This document shows positions 9,156 through 18,392 of a DNA stretch of 64,000 nucleotides, in pieces. The notes beneath the pieces are model-generated. The model saw only the letters and a list, made by a program, of their open reading frames with translations. It ran no database searches and was not told where the DNA came from. The position numbers and the translations under genes are program-made. Within the stretch, counting starts at the first letter, position 1. Every line of letters starts with the position of its first letter. Location: assembly GCF_007988905.1 (NCBI RefSeq), contig NZ_BJVA01000012.1, forward strand, positions 1 to 64,000. The letters are read 5' to 3'. Source of the DNA: Gluconobacter kanchanaburiensis NBRC 103587 (GTDB taxonomy: Bacteria > Pseudomonadota > Alphaproteobacteria > Acetobacterales > Acetobacteraceae).

Positions 9156-9190
9156 AAAAAAGGGGCGCTCCACAGAGCGCCCCTTTTTTT
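9156..9190. terminator. Bidirectional terminator between ansP and the prolyl oligopeptidase
   Basis: A 9-bp GC stem (GGGGCGCTC at 9162-9170 with its complement at 9175-9183), loop of four, flanked by A6 on the left and T7 on the right. It can stop transcription from both convergent genes. Confidence 0.92.
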
Positions 9191-9209
9191 GCCTGCATAC
9201 AGAGACGTC

Positions 9210-11312
9210 TTATTTTGTCCGGCCCAGTTCGGACCACAGATAGGCATAGCTGAGCGCCTGCGTCTGGGCGATTTCCTTCTGGCTGGCCCCGAACCCATGA
9301 CCGCCCGCAACCTGTTCCCAGTAGTAATAGGGCAGCTTGAGTTCGCTCATCCGCCACGCAAACCGACGGGCATGGACCGGGCCGACACGGTCATCCTTCG
9401 TGGTCGTCTCGATGAACGGTACGGGATATTTGACATCCGGTTTCAGGTTCTGAAGTGGCGAAATTCCGCGCAGGAACGCCTTCTGTTCAGGAATGGAGAC
9501 CGTTCCATACTCACCCACCCATGATGCGCCTGCTGACATATGCTCGAAGTTCATCATGTCCAGCAGCGGGACCTCAATATCGACCGCCTTCCAGAAATCC
9601 GGATGCTGCGTGAACTCGACCCCCATCAGCAGGCCCCCATTGGAACCGCCCTGAATCGCCAGATGCTGGGGCGACGTCACTTTGCGGTCCATCAGGTCTT
9701 TTGCCACGGCAGCGAAGTCGTCATAGATCCGCTGACGATGCGTTTTGAGACCCGCGTCATGCCAGGCTGGCCCGAACTCACCGCCGCCGCGGATATTCGC
9801 CAGAACATAGACACCGCCACGCGACAGCCAGTTATTGCCAATTCCGGCCGAATAAGACGGGAAAAGCGGCACTTCAAAGCCACCATAGGCATAAAGCAGC
9901 GTCGGGTTGGTGCCATCGAGCTTCATGTCCCGACGATGAACGATGAAATAAGGAACGCTCGTACCATCCGTCGAACGGACCTCCTGCTGCTCCACCGCCA
10001 TATCCGAGGCATCAAACTGGGCAGGCAGGGTATGCAGTTTCTGGACCGAGGCCGTATCGCTGTTGATCTCCCACAGCGTGCTCGGACTCAGGAAACCACT
10101 GGAGACGGCATAGGCAACCGGACTGGCCTCGTCAGTGCTGACCAGACCGACAGACATATTCTGCGGGAGGGGCAGATCCCGATGCGTAAAGGCCGTTCCC
10201 GTCGGGGTGTAGATCGAAATCTTTCCGCGCACATTGTCGTACAGCGTCACGATCAGGTGGCCATGGCTTGTGGCGACACTTTCAATCATCTGCCGCCCCG
10301 TCGGCGCAAGTAGAAGCTGGGGCGCGACCGTTGCCGCGGCCGGGTCGACAAGAACCACGCTGCCCTGTGGGAAGGACTGTGTCCCGACTTTCCAGTCTTC
10401 CTTGAGCTGGACGACGAGACGTGCGTTGAACAGCCCCGAGATATCCGCCTTCTGGGGAATGGCGACCTGCGTCACCTGGCCGTCGCGATACAGGAAAACC
10501 TTCGACGAAAAGGCATCCAGGCCTTCGCGGATCAGCGTCACCTGATGACCTGCCCCATCATGCAGCACCTCAGGACCAACCTCGACGTCCTTGCGGTTCC
10601 CGGTGAAAACCGTCTGTGCCTGCTCAAGGGACTGGCCGCGCTTCAGAAGCTTTACGATATAGGGATAGGACGATTCCGTCAGATCAGCATCCGTCCAGGG
10701 ATAGCTGACCAGCAGGGTATCGCGGTCCAGCCAGCTTGAATCCTGCTTGGCATGAGGCAGGCTGAAACCGCCTTCCACAAACTGCCCCGTACGCAGATCG
10801 AATTCCCGGACGGTCCTTGCGTCCTCGCCCCCGTCGGAGAGATGAAGCAGGCAGAGATTCTGCTGACTGTGCAGGCAATCCACACCGCTATAGACCCAGT
10901 TGCGCTTTTCCTTGGCCGCGAGCGCATCGAGATCCAGCGCCACCGTCCATTCCGGATGTTCGGTCGCATAGGAATCAGGCGTCGTCCGGCGCAGAATGCC
11001 GCGCAGATGGCGATCGTCGCGCCAGAAGTTGTAGATCATGCCATCGATCTGGATCGGAGAGGCCAGACGGTCATGCGCCTGAAGCAGCTTCAGCGATTTC
11101 TCATACAGCCCCTGATACAGCGGCCCATGCCCCAGCAAACGCAGGGTGCGGGCATTCTGTTCCCTCACCCAGCCCATAGCCTGAGCGCCGTTGATATCGT
11201 TCAGCCAAGCAGGAATAGTATCGGGCGCATCAGCCGCATGCAGGGGTGTAAACATGCTGCCCGTCAGCAGGGCCGCAAGACCAAGACGGCGAAAATTCCG
11301 GAAAACTGTCAT
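9210..11312 (-). CDS. Exported prolyl oligopeptidase family serine peptidase (S9A)
   Basis: A 700-residue secreted peptidase cleaving short peptides after proline. The N-terminus is a Sec signal peptide (LGLAALLTGSMFTPLHAADA), so it works in the periplasm. An N-terminal seven-bladed propeller domain precedes the alpha/beta hydrolase catalytic domain. The triad is visible: Ser in IQGGSNGGLLMG, Asp in TTKDDRVGPVHARR and His in VAGGHGFG. The length matches the family. It is a single gene between the ansP terminator and the pst-pho operon. A second S9 peptidase without signal peptide lies at 43179-45290. Confidence 0.9.
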   Translation of the reverse strand: MTVFRNFRRLGLAALLTGSMFTPLHAADAPDTIPAWLNDINGAQAMGWVREQNARTLRLLGHGPLYQGLYEKSLKLLQAHDRLASPIQIDGMIYNFWRDDRHLRGILRRTTPDSYATEHPEWTVALDLDALAAKEKRNWVYSGVDCLHSQQNLCLLHLSDGGEDARTVREFDLRTGQFVEGGFSLPHAKQDSSWLDRDTLLVSYPWTDADLTESSYPYIVKLLKRGQSLEQAQTVFTGNRKDVEVGPEVLHDGAGHQVTLIREGLDAFSSKVFLYRDGQVTQVAIPQKADISGLFNARLVVQLKEDWKVGTQSFPQGSVVLVDPAAATVAPQLLLAPTGRQMIESVATSHGHLIVTLYDNVRGKISIYTPTGTAFTHRDLPLPQNMSVGLVSTDEASPVAYAVSSGFLSPSTLWEINSDTASVQKLHTLPAQFDASDMAVEQQEVRSTDGTSVPYFIVHRRDMKLDGTNPTLLYAYGGFEVPLFPSYSAGIGNNWLSRGGVYVLANIRGGGEFGPAWHDAGLKTHRQRIYDDFAAVAKDLMDRKVTSPQHLAIQGGSNGGLLMGVEFTQHPDFWKAVDIEVPLLDMMNFEHMSAGASWVGEYGTVSIPEQKAFLRGISPLQNLKPDVKYPVPFIETTTKDDRVGPVHARRFAWRMSELKLPYYYWEQVAGGHGFGASQKEIAQTQALSYAYLWSELGRTK

Positions 11313-11348
11313 AGCAACAAGACCCCTGATTGTTTCGGAAAGAAACTG

Positions 11349-12650
11349 TCATTCTCCTGTTGGAACTGCAAGACTGCCCCGCGCAGGTGGCAGCCAAACT
11401 AGACAGGTGGTGCCTTTTCCAGGAGCACTCGCAATCCGCAGACGGCCGCCATGCCGGTCCAGAATATGACGAACGATGGAGAGCCCCAGTCCTGTGCCGT
11501 GCCCTGTCCCGGCCCCTGCCCTGTAGAAACGCTCGGTCAGGCGCGGCAGATGATGCGCCTCCATCCCGCACCCATCGTCCTCCACCCCAAGAATAACGCC
11601 TCCATCGGCGGGCCAACGGTCGTCAGGGATGACTGCTCGCCGGGCCGACAGTGTGATGGTCAGCGGCTCCGCCTCGCCTGCGCCGTATCGCAGCGCGTTC
11701 TCGATCAGGTTCAGCAGAACCTGAACTATTTCATCCTCGTCGGCACGGATGACGAGATCATCTTCGATCTGAAGCCTGAGCGTCCGCCCTTCTGCTTCAA
11801 AACGGGGGGCGACTTCGCCCAGAACCACAGCCATGAGATCAGCGACATCCACAAGATCGCGGGGACGCTGGTGCTCATGCGCCTGAACGCGAGACAGATA
11901 CAGGAGCCGGTCGATCAGACGCTTCAGACGTTCGGACTGCTGACGCATCACCCCCAGGAACTGCTGACGGATGGCGGGATTTTCCCCCGCAGGTCCCTGA
12001 AGAGCGTCAATAAACCCGCTGACCGAAGCCAGAGGCGTACGAAGCTCATGACTAGCATGCGCGACGAAATCCATGCGCATGCGGTCCGCTGCCTGCGCCT
12101 CACTCCGATCGTTCAGGATCACCAGAACGCGCCTGTCCTGTCCTTTTCCGCCAGGCAGCCGCCGAAGCATCAGATGAAACGTACGCGGAACCGGAACATC
12201 GAGCGTAAACGTCGTGGAGCAGACAGGCGGCAGATCGGCCCGGCTGGCCGCCGGAACGCCGTTTGCAGAAGAACTATCGGTCGAGCCGCCAGCGCCATAC
12301 GCAGAAGAAAGAACCGGAACCCGCAGCGCTGCCGACAGAGCAGCCCGTGCCGCAGGATGCCGCAGGATCGCGCCTACCGTTTCTCCGAACTGGGATGCCG
12401 CCTCCTCATTGACCTGAACGATGGCCCCCAAACCATCCAGAACGACGGCACAGGCTGGAAGAGGATCAACGGGCAGATCGGTCGGAGACACGGGTCGAAG
12501 ATAATCTTCAGGCGGAAATGCCGGAAGACGCGGCTGCCTCAACAGCAGCCAGACGGCCAGAACCCAGCCCGCCAGAGCCACACAGACGAGAACCATTCCA
12601 ACCTGAAGAGGCAGCGTATCCGCCGCGGGCGCAAGCGCTGCGGTGGGCAC
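11349..12650 (-). CDS. phoR: Phosphate regulon sensor histidine kinase PhoR
   Basis: The sensor kinase of the phosphate-starvation response, 433 residues. One N-terminal membrane helix (MVLVCVALAGWVLAVWLLL) is followed by a PAS-like region (residues about 65-185), the HisKA domain with phospho-acceptor His near residue 201 (AHASHELRTPLASVSG), and the ATPase domain with N box (LNLIENALRYG), G1 (GVEDDGCGM) and G2 (GHGTGLGLSIV). The small periplasmic part is typical of PhoR, which reads phosphate through PstSCAB-PhoU rather than directly. It is the last gene of the operon, three bases after phoB. Confidence 0.93.
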   Translation of the reverse strand: MPTAALAPAADTLPLQVGMVLVCVALAGWVLAVWLLLRQPRLPAFPPEDYLRPVSPTDLPVDPLPACAVVLDGLGAIVQVNEEAASQFGETVGAILRHPAARAALSAALRVPVLSSAYGAGGSTDSSSANGVPAASRADLPPVCSTTFTLDVPVPRTFHLMLRRLPGGKGQDRRVLVILNDRSEAQAADRMRMDFVAHASHELRTPLASVSGFIDALQGPAGENPAIRQQFLGVMRQQSERLKRLIDRLLYLSRVQAHEHQRPRDLVDVADLMAVVLGEVAPRFEAEGRTLRLQIEDDLVIRADEDEIVQVLLNLIENALRYGAGEAEPLTITLSARRAVIPDDRWPADGGVILGVEDDGCGMEAHHLPRLTERFYRAGAGTGHGTGLGLSIVRHILDRHGGRLRIASAPGKGTTCLVWLPPARGSLAVPTGE

Positions 12651-12653
12651 GCC

Positions 12654-13376
12654 TCAGGCGCCGTCCGTGGCCGGACCGTCATCCAGGGCATAGCCCGCCG
12701 CACGCACCGTCCGCACCAGATCGATCTCGCCGGGCGCGTTAATAGCCTTGCGTAGGCGACGAATATGGACGTCGATCGTACGGATCTCGACATGGATGTT
12801 CTGTCCCCAGATCCGCCGTAGCAGATCCTCACGGGAGAAAACCTTTCGCGGATTGCGGATCAGAAGATCAAGAAGCCGATACTCCGTCGGCCCCAGCGAC
12901 AACATACGTCCGGCACGTTCCACACGATGCGTCTCTGGATCGAGTGTGATATCCGCAAAGGACAACCGGTCATAAGATGACTGGTGCCGCCGCAGAAGAG
13001 CCCGCAATCGGGCATCGAGCGTATCGATGCTGCAAGGCTTCATCAGATAATCGTCCGCACCCGTGTCCAGACCCCGGATCGCATCCTGTTCTGCGGAACG
13101 GGCCGTGAGCAAAAGAACCGGCACGTCCCGCAGGGCTGGATTGGCACGGATGCGACGACAGACGTCCAGGCCCGACAGACCGGGAAGCATCCAGTCCAGA
13201 ACAACCGCATCAGGGCGGGATGTTTCCAGCGCCGCAAGAGCCGATTCCCCGTCCTCGGCCTTCTCGACGCGATAGCCGCGCTGTTCGAGATTGTAGCAGG
13301 TCATCAGCAGAAGGGCCGGATCATCCTCTACCAGAAGAACCAGCCCCTTGGCGCGGGCCGAAGGTACGGTCTTCAC
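12654..13376 (-). CDS. phoB: Phosphate regulon response regulator PhoB
   Basis: An OmpR-type response regulator of 240 residues. The receiver domain has the phospho-acceptor Asp near residue 61 (VVLDWMLPGLSG), the acidic pocket (VEDDP) and the lysine loop (YLMKPCS). The C-terminal winged helix ends in IDVHIRRLRKAINAPGEID and VRAAGYALDD. It starts inside the phoU stop (four-base overlap) and lies just before phoR. A close match to the PhoB consensus at 16902-16919 upstream of pstC implies that PhoB activates its own operon. Confidence 0.95.
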   Translation of the reverse strand: MKTVPSARAKGLVLLVEDDPALLLMTCYNLEQRGYRVEKAEDGESALAALETSRPDAVVLDWMLPGLSGLDVCRRIRANPALRDVPVLLLTARSAEQDAIRGLDTGADDYLMKPCSIDTLDARLRALLRRHQSSYDRLSFADITLDPETHRVERAGRMLSLGPTEYRLLDLLIRNPRKVFSREDLLRRIWGQNIHVEIRTIDVHIRRLRKAINAPGEIDLVRTVRAAGYALDDGPATDGA

Positions 13377-14107
13377 CGGACGTCCGGCTCCTGAGTCGTC
13401 TCCGCACCCGTCAGACCCGAAGCCGGCCCACCACGTGGACGCAGGGACGGGAGGTTATCGCCCGTTACCGCGTAAAAGACCCGTTCGGCGACATTGGTCG
13501 CATGATCGCCGATCCGCTCAAGGTTCTTGGCGATGAACAGCAGTTCCGTGCAGGCGCGGATGTTGCGGGCATCTTCCATCATGTACGTGACGAGTTCACG
13601 GAACAGGGCCGTGTAGTATTCGTCTACCGCACGGTCCGAATGCCAGACTTCCATGGCCCGGTTGGAATCCTGCTGTGTGATCGCATCAATCGAACGGCGC
13701 AGGTTTTCCTGCACGAGGCGCCCCATGCTGCGCAGACCCGAGAGCGAAATCTGGTTTTCGGGCATCCGGATCCGCAGCGAACGGCGCGCAATGGAGGACG
13801 CATAATCGCCGATCCGCTCCAGATCCCCCGTGATTTTCAGCGCCGCCACGATCTCGCGCAGATCACCCGCCATTGGGCTTCGCAGCGCCAGAAGACGGAT
13901 CGCAAGACCCTCGACCTCACGTTCGAGCTGGTCCACTTCCGGGTCCTGACGCGCAGCCGCATCAGCAGCTTCCTCGTTCCGGTCCGCAATAGCGGACAGC
14001 GCGAGAGCAACCTGATTTTCCACGATGCCGCCCATCTGCGCCATCATGGACCGGAGCTGGCCCAGCTCCTGTTCGTAGCTTTTGACGATATGAGATCTGT
14101 CAGCCAT
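13373..14107 (-). CDS. phoU: Phosphate-specific transport system accessory protein PhoU
   Basis: A 244-residue all-helical protein with two PhoU repeats: the first near residues 15-110 (RSMMAQMGGIVENQVALALS, then GDLREIVAALKITGDLERIG) and the second near 115-215 (FIAKNLERIGDHATNVAERV). The E/D-rich metal-binding motifs typical of PhoU (ERIGDYA, ERIGDHA) are present in both halves. PhoU couples Pst transporter activity to PhoR and keeps the regulon off at high phosphate. It is six bases after pstB and overlaps phoB by four bases. Confidence 0.95.
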   Translation of the reverse strand: MADRSHIVKSYEQELGQLRSMMAQMGGIVENQVALALSAIADRNEEAADAAARQDPEVDQLEREVEGLAIRLLALRSPMAGDLREIVAALKITGDLERIGDYASSIARRSLRIRMPENQISLSGLRSMGRLVQENLRRSIDAITQQDSNRAMEVWHSDRAVDEYYTALFRELVTYMMEDARNIRACTELLFIAKNLERIGDHATNVAERVFYAVTGDNLPSLRPRGGPASGLTGAETTQEPDVR

Positions 14108-14113
14108 GACGCG

Positions 14114-14944
14114 TTATCCAAACCTGCCAGTGATGTAGTCCTGGGTCTGCTGCTGCTTCGGATTGGTGAACATCCGGTCCGCACTGTCCACTTCGATCAG
14201 ACGCCCCATGTAGAAGAACGCCACCTGATCCGCACAGCGTGCAGCCTGCTGCATGTTGTGGGTCACGATCGCAATCGTGAATTCTTCCTTGAGTTCGTCC
14301 AGCAGTTCTTCGATACGCGCCGTGGAGATCGGATCCAGGGCAGACGTCGGTTCGTCGAGCAGCAAGACTTCAGGACGCGTCGCAATGGAACGCGCAATGC
14401 ACAGACGCTGCTGCTGCCCACCGGACAGACCCGCGGCCGGTGCGTTGAGGCGATCCCGGACTTCGTTCCACAGTGCAACGCGTGTCAACACGTCCTGAAC
14501 ACGCGCGTCCATATCCGCCTTGTTCAGCTTCTCATGGAGACGCACACCAAAAGCGATGTTGTCATAGATGGACATCGGAAACGGCGTCGGCTTCTGGAAC
14601 ACCATGCCCACGCGGGCGCGCAGGATGTTCAGATCCAAATCGTGATCGAGAATATTACGACCATCAAACATGACTTCACCCGTGGCGCGCTGACCGGGAT
14701 ACAGGTCATACATACGGTTGAAAATCCGCAGCAGCGTCGATTTACCACAGCCGCTCGGCCCAATCATAGCCGTTACCCGGCGCGCCGGAAAATTGACCGA
14801 GATGTCATGCAGGGCGTGGTTTTCGCCGTAATAGAAATTCAGATTGCGGACAGCCAGTGCCACTTCAGGGCTTTTCACCGTCTGCGGATCGGTCTCGGTC
14901 ATCATGAAATCCTGTGTCATCCCCGGAGATGTCTGAGGGGTCAT
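14114..14944 (-). CDS. pstB: Phosphate import ATP-binding protein PstB
   Basis: The ATPase of the high-affinity phosphate ABC importer, 276 residues. Walker A ([12 protein letters not shown]), signature ([17 protein letters not shown]), Walker B ([14 protein letters not shown]) and H loop ([13 protein letters not shown]) are all intact. The N-terminal 30 residues before [14 protein letters not shown] are longer than usual for PstB; a start at one of several internal ATG codons is possible, but the first ATG overlaps the pstA stop (ATGA), which favours the full length. Confidence 0.95.
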   Translation of the reverse strand: MTPQTSPGMTQDFMMTETDPQTVKSPEVALAVRNLNFYYGENHALHDISVNFPARRVTAMIGPSGCGKSTLLRIFNRMYDLYPGQRATGEVMFDGRNILDHDLDLNILRARVGMVFQKPTPFPMSIYDNIAFGVRLHEKLNKADMDARVQDVLTRVALWNEVRDRLNAPAAGLSGGQQQRLCIARSIATRPEVLLLDEPTSALDPISTARIEELLDELKEEFTIAIVTHNMQQAARCADQVAFFYMGRLIEVDSADRMFTNPKQQQTQDYITGRFG

Positions 14945-15813
14945 CCGCGTCGCGCCGAGACGCGGACGGCAATATTGATGGCCAGCACACCCATCGTCAC
15001 CAGAAGCGCGCCGGCCCAGGCAAGCTGCACCCAGTCTTCATAGGATGCACCAGCATACTGGTAGATGGTGACGGGCAGACTGGCCATCGGGCGATTGAGG
15101 CTGAAAGACCAGTTCTGGTTCCCAAGCGAAGTGAACAGCAACGGGGCCGTCTCACCACTCACCCGGGCCAGAGCCAGAAGAATGCCCGTCAACACGCCTG
15201 TCTTGGCCGAACGCAGACACAGCGACAACGTGACCCGCCAGCGTGTTGCGCCAAGAGCTGCACCCGCTTCGCGCATGGCAGTCGGGACAAGACGCAGCAT
15301 GTCTTCGGTCGTGCGGACAATGATCGGCACAGCCAGAATGGCCAGTGCAACGGAGCCGGCCAGCGCAGAGAAATGACCGAACGGCGCCACCATAACCTGA
15401 TAGACGAACAAACCGACCAGAATGGACGGTACCGACATCAGAACATCCGAGACGAACCGAACGCAGGATGCGAATTTGTTGGTGTCCGAACCATATTCGG
15501 AAAGATAGATACCGCAGCCCAGACCAAGCGGCGTCGCCATAAGCAGGGCAATAAAGGTCTGGATCAGACTGCCCATGATGGCATTTGCAAGCCCGGAAGA
15601 AGAGCCCGGAGGGCCCATCGGCTTCATGATGGTCGCGGCCGACAGTCCGGCCAACCCGCGGGACAGCAGCGTCCACAGGATGGACGCCAGCACCAGAACG
15701 AGAATGCCGGCCATGACCATCCCGAAAGCGGTCGCCAGATGATCGGCGCTCCGGCGACGGGCGGCCCGGGGATTAGGTTTCCAGCCGGTGGAGGAGACGG
15801 CGGTATCGCTCAT
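14941..15813 (-). CDS. pstA: Phosphate ABC transporter permease PstA
   Basis: An inner-membrane permease of 290 residues with six predicted helices and the binding-protein-dependent transport signature around [19 protein letters not shown], which contacts PstB. The open frame extends upstream to 16107 within pstC, but that extension is a shadow of pstC. The ATG at 15813 ([11 protein letters not shown]) overlaps the pstC stop by four bases and gives the normal family length. It pairs with PstC to form the channel. Confidence 0.95.
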   Translation of the reverse strand: MSDTAVSSTGWKPNPRAARRRSADHLATAFGMVMAGILVLVLASILWTLLSRGLAGLSAATIMKPMGPPGSSSGLANAIMGSLIQTFIALLMATPLGLGCGIYLSEYGSDTNKFASCVRFVSDVLMSVPSILVGLFVYQVMVAPFGHFSALAGSVALAILAVPIIVRTTEDMLRLVPTAMREAGAALGATRWRVTLSLCLRSAKTGVLTGILLALARVSGETAPLLFTSLGNQNWSFSLNRPMASLPVTIYQYAGASYEDWVQLAWAGALLVTMGVLAINIAVRVSARRG

Positions 15814-16790
15814 TTCGTATCTCTCCGCAGCATCCGCGCCAGAGCCAGACTGGCGAAGGACAGCAGCATCAGGATGAAGCCCAGCGCCAGAAGCGCCGAA
15901 AGCCGAAGAGATCCCGCCGGACTTTCCGGGAACTGAAGGGCAATCAGAGACGCAACCGTACTCCGCGGCGCAAACAGCGACCAACCGACAGCCGTCACGT
16001 TTCCGATTACGAAGGTTACGGCCATAGTCTCGCCCAGCGCACGCCCCATGCCCAGCACGATCGCACCGATCATGCCCGAACGGGACCACGGCACCACGAC
16101 TTTCCACATTACGTCCCAGCGTGTAGCGCCCAGTCCGTAGGCACTCTCACGCAGCATGTTGGGCATAGCAGCAAACACATCCCGCATCACGGCCGTCATG
16201 AAAGGCGCAATCATTACGGCCAGAACCAGCCCTGCGGTCATCAGTCCAGTGCCGAACGGAGCGCCATGGATGATGAAACGGAGACCCGGCGTGTGCCGGA
16301 AATGATGCGTCAGAAAAGGCTGGACCGTCCGCGCCATGAACGGGACGATCGTAAAAAATCCCCACATGCCGAAAATGATGGAGGGGACGGCCGCTAGAAG
16401 CTGCACGGCGGTTCCGACGATTGCTGCAATCCGAGGAGGGGCCATCGCCGTCAGCCAGAATGCTGTTCCGAACGCCAGGGGTAGTGCAATCACGACGCCA
16501 ATCAGGGTACTTAGGATCGTCCCGAACAGAGGGGCCCAGGCGCCGTAATCGTCGGACACCGGGTTCCAGACATCGCGAAACGCAAAACCGGGACCGAAGA
16601 CCCTGAAAGCCTGACTCCCCCCCACACCCATAAGGAGTACGAGGCCGCCAAGAACGACCAGCACCAGAAGCGCCGAGGCCGCAACCAGCAGGTGGAATGC
16701 GGTATCAGGCCCGCTGCGACGGTTTCCACTCCGGGAAGCTCCGGCCCTGTCGCGGTCCTCGGTAGGCTGCGTGGCTGTGGCAAGGGTCAT
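15810..16790 (-). CDS. pstC: Phosphate ABC transporter permease PstC
   Basis: A 326-residue inner-membrane permease with six helices and the transporter loop ESAYGLGATRWDVMWKVVVP. It is the first gene of pstCAB-phoUBR; the usual first gene pstS, for the periplasmic phosphate-binding protein, is absent here. A TTG start at 16880 would add 30 residues and has GGGGGAAG upstream. However, that codon lies only about 20 bases from the Pho box, roughly where transcription should begin, so the ATG at 16790 (MTLATATQ) is preferred even though it has no strong ribosome site. Confidence 0.92.
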   Translation of the reverse strand: MTLATATQPTEDRDRAGASRSGNRRSGPDTAFHLLVAASALLVLVVLGGLVLLMGVGGSQAFRVFGPGFAFRDVWNPVSDDYGAWAPLFGTILSTLIGVVIALPLAFGTAFWLTAMAPPRIAAIVGTAVQLLAAVPSIIFGMWGFFTIVPFMARTVQPFLTHHFRHTPGLRFIIHGAPFGTGLMTAGLVLAVMIAPFMTAVMRDVFAAMPNMLRESAYGLGATRWDVMWKVVVPWSRSGMIGAIVLGMGRALGETMAVTFVIGNVTAVGWSLFAPRSTVASLIALQFPESPAGSLRLSALLALGFILMLLSFASLALARMLRRDTK

Positions 16791-16901
16791 GCGTGGGAAG
16801 CTCTGACTTGAAAAACGGGCATTATCCAGCGACCGCAGCCGCCATCCCTGTGCATTAGCCGTCCTATCATGGAAGGACAACCAGAAGAGCTTCCCCCACG
16901 G

Positions 16902-16919
16902 ATGAAAGATTTATGTCAA
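16902..16919 (-). promoter_or_regulatory. Pho box (PhoB-binding site) upstream of pstC
   Basis: Read on the minus strand the site is TTGACATAAATCTTTCAT, which matches 15 of 18 positions of the Escherichia coli consensus CTGTCATAAATCTGTCAT, including the 11-base repeat spacing. It lies 112 bases upstream of the pstC ATG at 16790 and has the correct orientation. The -10 region below it is poor, as expected for an activator-dependent promoter. Confidence 0.8.
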
Positions 16920-17146
16920 TCGGTCAAAAGCGCCAATGCAAAGCGCCCTGCGATTACCTGAGGCGAAGCACACCTTGCGGATCACGTTGCAAACGGAATT
17001 GTCAGATGGGCAAACAGGTTTAAGCAGGAACTGTGGCACATGTAACACGTTTAGAAGGCAGCAGCGCCGCAACCATGCAGGTGCTGGGATATTCTGCCGA
17101 CCTGACATTCTTGGACGGGTCGCATTCCGATACTCAGGAGATTTCC

Positions 17147-17686
17147 ATGGCTTCCAGAGCAGACCGTCACGTGACGCAGAACAACACGGCCGACAACACC
17201 AAGAACGTTTCGATCGAGACGCTGAATGCCCGGCTCTCCGACCTGATCGATCTCGCCCTGATCACCAAACAGGCACACTGGAACCTCAAGGGCCCCCAGT
17301 TCATCGGTGTTCACGAAATGCTTGACGGGTTTCGCTCAAGCATCGACGGGTTCTCCGATACGGTCGCAGAGCGCGCCGTACAGCTTGGTGGGACAGCCCT
17401 CGGCACGGTGCAGGACGTCTCCAAAAACAGCGCCTGCACCCCATACCCGAACAATATCTACCGCGTCGCCGACCACCTTGCCGCGCTGATCGACCGTTAT
17501 GCAACAGTCGCCAACAACATGCGTGAATCCATCAAGGTTACGGATGAGGCTGGTGACGACGATACAGCAGATGTGTTCACCGAGGTGTCACGCGGCCTCG
17601 ACAAACATCTCTGGTTCCTTGAGGCCCATGTTCAGGAACCCACTGGCGAGATGCGGGACGGTGACCACAAGGGCAGCCGGAGCTGA
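17147..17686 (+). CDS. dps: Dps, DNA-protecting ferritin-like protein
   Basis: A 179-residue starvation/stress ferritin that stores iron with hydrogen peroxide as oxidant and binds DNA as a dodecamer. Ferroxidase residues are in ITKQAHWNLKGPQFIGVHEM (His, His/Asp positions) and DGFSDTVAERAVQLGG. The C-terminal half DDDTADVFTEVSRGLDKHLW matches Escherichia coli Dps closely. The N-terminus is polar rather than rich in lysine, so the DNA-binding mode may differ. The frame is open further upstream, but AGGAG at 17136-17140 places the start at the ATG at 17147. It ends before a strong terminator. Confidence 0.95.
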   Translation: MASRADRHVTQNNTADNTKNVSIETLNARLSDLIDLALITKQAHWNLKGPQFIGVHEMLDGFRSSIDGFSDTVAERAVQLGGTALGTVQDVSKNSACTPYPNNIYRVADHLAALIDRYATVANNMRESIKVTDEAGDDDTADVFTEVSRGLDKHLWFLEAHVQEPTGEMRDGDHKGSRS

Positions 17687-17713
17687 GTAATCTTTCTGTT
17701 ATCTTGACCCTCT

Positions 17714-17747
17714 AAAAAAGCCCCGCAATGCTGTTGCGGGGTTTTTC
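17714..17747. terminator. Bidirectional terminator after dps
   Basis: An 8-bp stem CCCCGCAA (17721-17728) with TTGCGGGG (17734-17741), loop of five, preceded by A6 and followed by T5. It separates dps from the convergent gene that ends at 17752. Confidence 0.9.
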
Positions 17748-17751
17748 CATA

Positions 17752-18201
17752 TCAGAGACAACGTTCGAGATGTTCGCGGGCAAAGGAGAGTTCCGGCGCC
17801 TCACGTGTCCATAATGCTACGTGCGGCGGAGCTGCGTCCCCTTCCCTGCCATGCACTCCCGAAACATCTATCTCGCTTTCATCCATTGCAGGCTGCACAG
17901 GAGAGTTTTCCGACAAGGATGGGGAAATAAGAGCCGCAAGCTGCTCAAAATCACTAGTCTGCAACGGCTCGGGCGCAACGCCCAGATCTTTCTGAACAAG
18001 CCAGCTCTTCGTCAGGGCTCGCAGGTCACCCCATTCACGTTCCCCATCCGGCAACGCCGTTTCAGACCGCCCCGCCTGCGCCGCAACAGCAAGGTCATGA
18101 AAATCCGATACCGCCAGCAGCGCGGGATGGGCAGACGTATCTTTCCAGCAGACCCATCGCCCGAGAGCGTTCTTCAGAACGGAAACTATTTCATGTGTCA
18201 T
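17752..18201 (-). CDS. Hypothetical protein
   Basis: I do not recognise this 149-residue protein. It has no signal peptide or membrane helix. The N-terminal half is mixed and rich in Trp (GRWVCWKDTSAHPALLAVSD), the C-terminal half is acidic and Pro/Ser-rich. Two ATG codons at 18216/18219 give a slightly longer version, but the ATG at 18201 has GAGG six bases upstream and is preferred. It stands alone between the dps terminator and an AT-rich promoter region of a divergent glycosyltransferase gene. Coding is supported by frame length and ribosome site only. Confidence 0.6.
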   Translation of the reverse strand: MTHEIVSVLKNALGRWVCWKDTSAHPALLAVSDFHDLAVAAQAGRSETALPDGEREWGDLRALTKSWLVQKDLGVAPEPLQTSDFEQLAALISPSLSENSPVQPAMDESEIDVSGVHGREGDAAPPHVALWTREAPELSFAREHLERCL

Positions 18202-18392
18202 TTCTGGCCTCGCCATCATCCCGTCCGATTCCCGATCTGGAAATGATCCAGCACCTGCCCGCAGGGAGAGAAAAATCCTGAAAAGGCCGGAATTATTATA
18301 AAGAACACCAAAACCATTGATCAGTACAAAAATCTTACCTTAAGATAAGGGGAACGAGACTTATCGATTTTTATAACCGAATTGGTTAACCA
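18202..18392. other. AT-rich intergenic region with dyad symmetries
   Basis: The part from about 18285 to 18392 is clearly richer in A+T than its surroundings. It holds a promoter-like pair, an imperfect 16-base dyad (18334-18349) and a perfect 14-base palindrome reaching into the next start codon. It separates two divergent genes. Confidence 0.6.
18317..18346 (+). promoter_or_regulatory. Putative sigma-70-type promoter for the DXD glycosyltransferase
   Basis: TTGATC at 18317-18322 and TAAGAT at 18341-18346 are separated by 18 bases. The -10 element lies within an imperfect dyad CTTACCTTAAGATAAG (18334-18349), where a regulator could act. Pattern only. Confidence 0.35.

Noticed and set aside
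13220-15043. A 607-codon plus-strand open frame opposite phoU and pstB
   Set aside because: It is the antisense shadow of two clearly identified genes and has an Arg/His/Gln-rich nonsense composition.
15814-16107. N-terminal extension of PstA
   Set aside because: It overlaps pstC, has no similarity to permeases, and the ATGA overlap gives a normal start.
17031-17048. CTGTGGCACATGTAACAC as a second Pho box
   Set aside because: Only the first half-site fits; the second half lacks CTGTCA, and the site faces dps rather than a phosphate gene.
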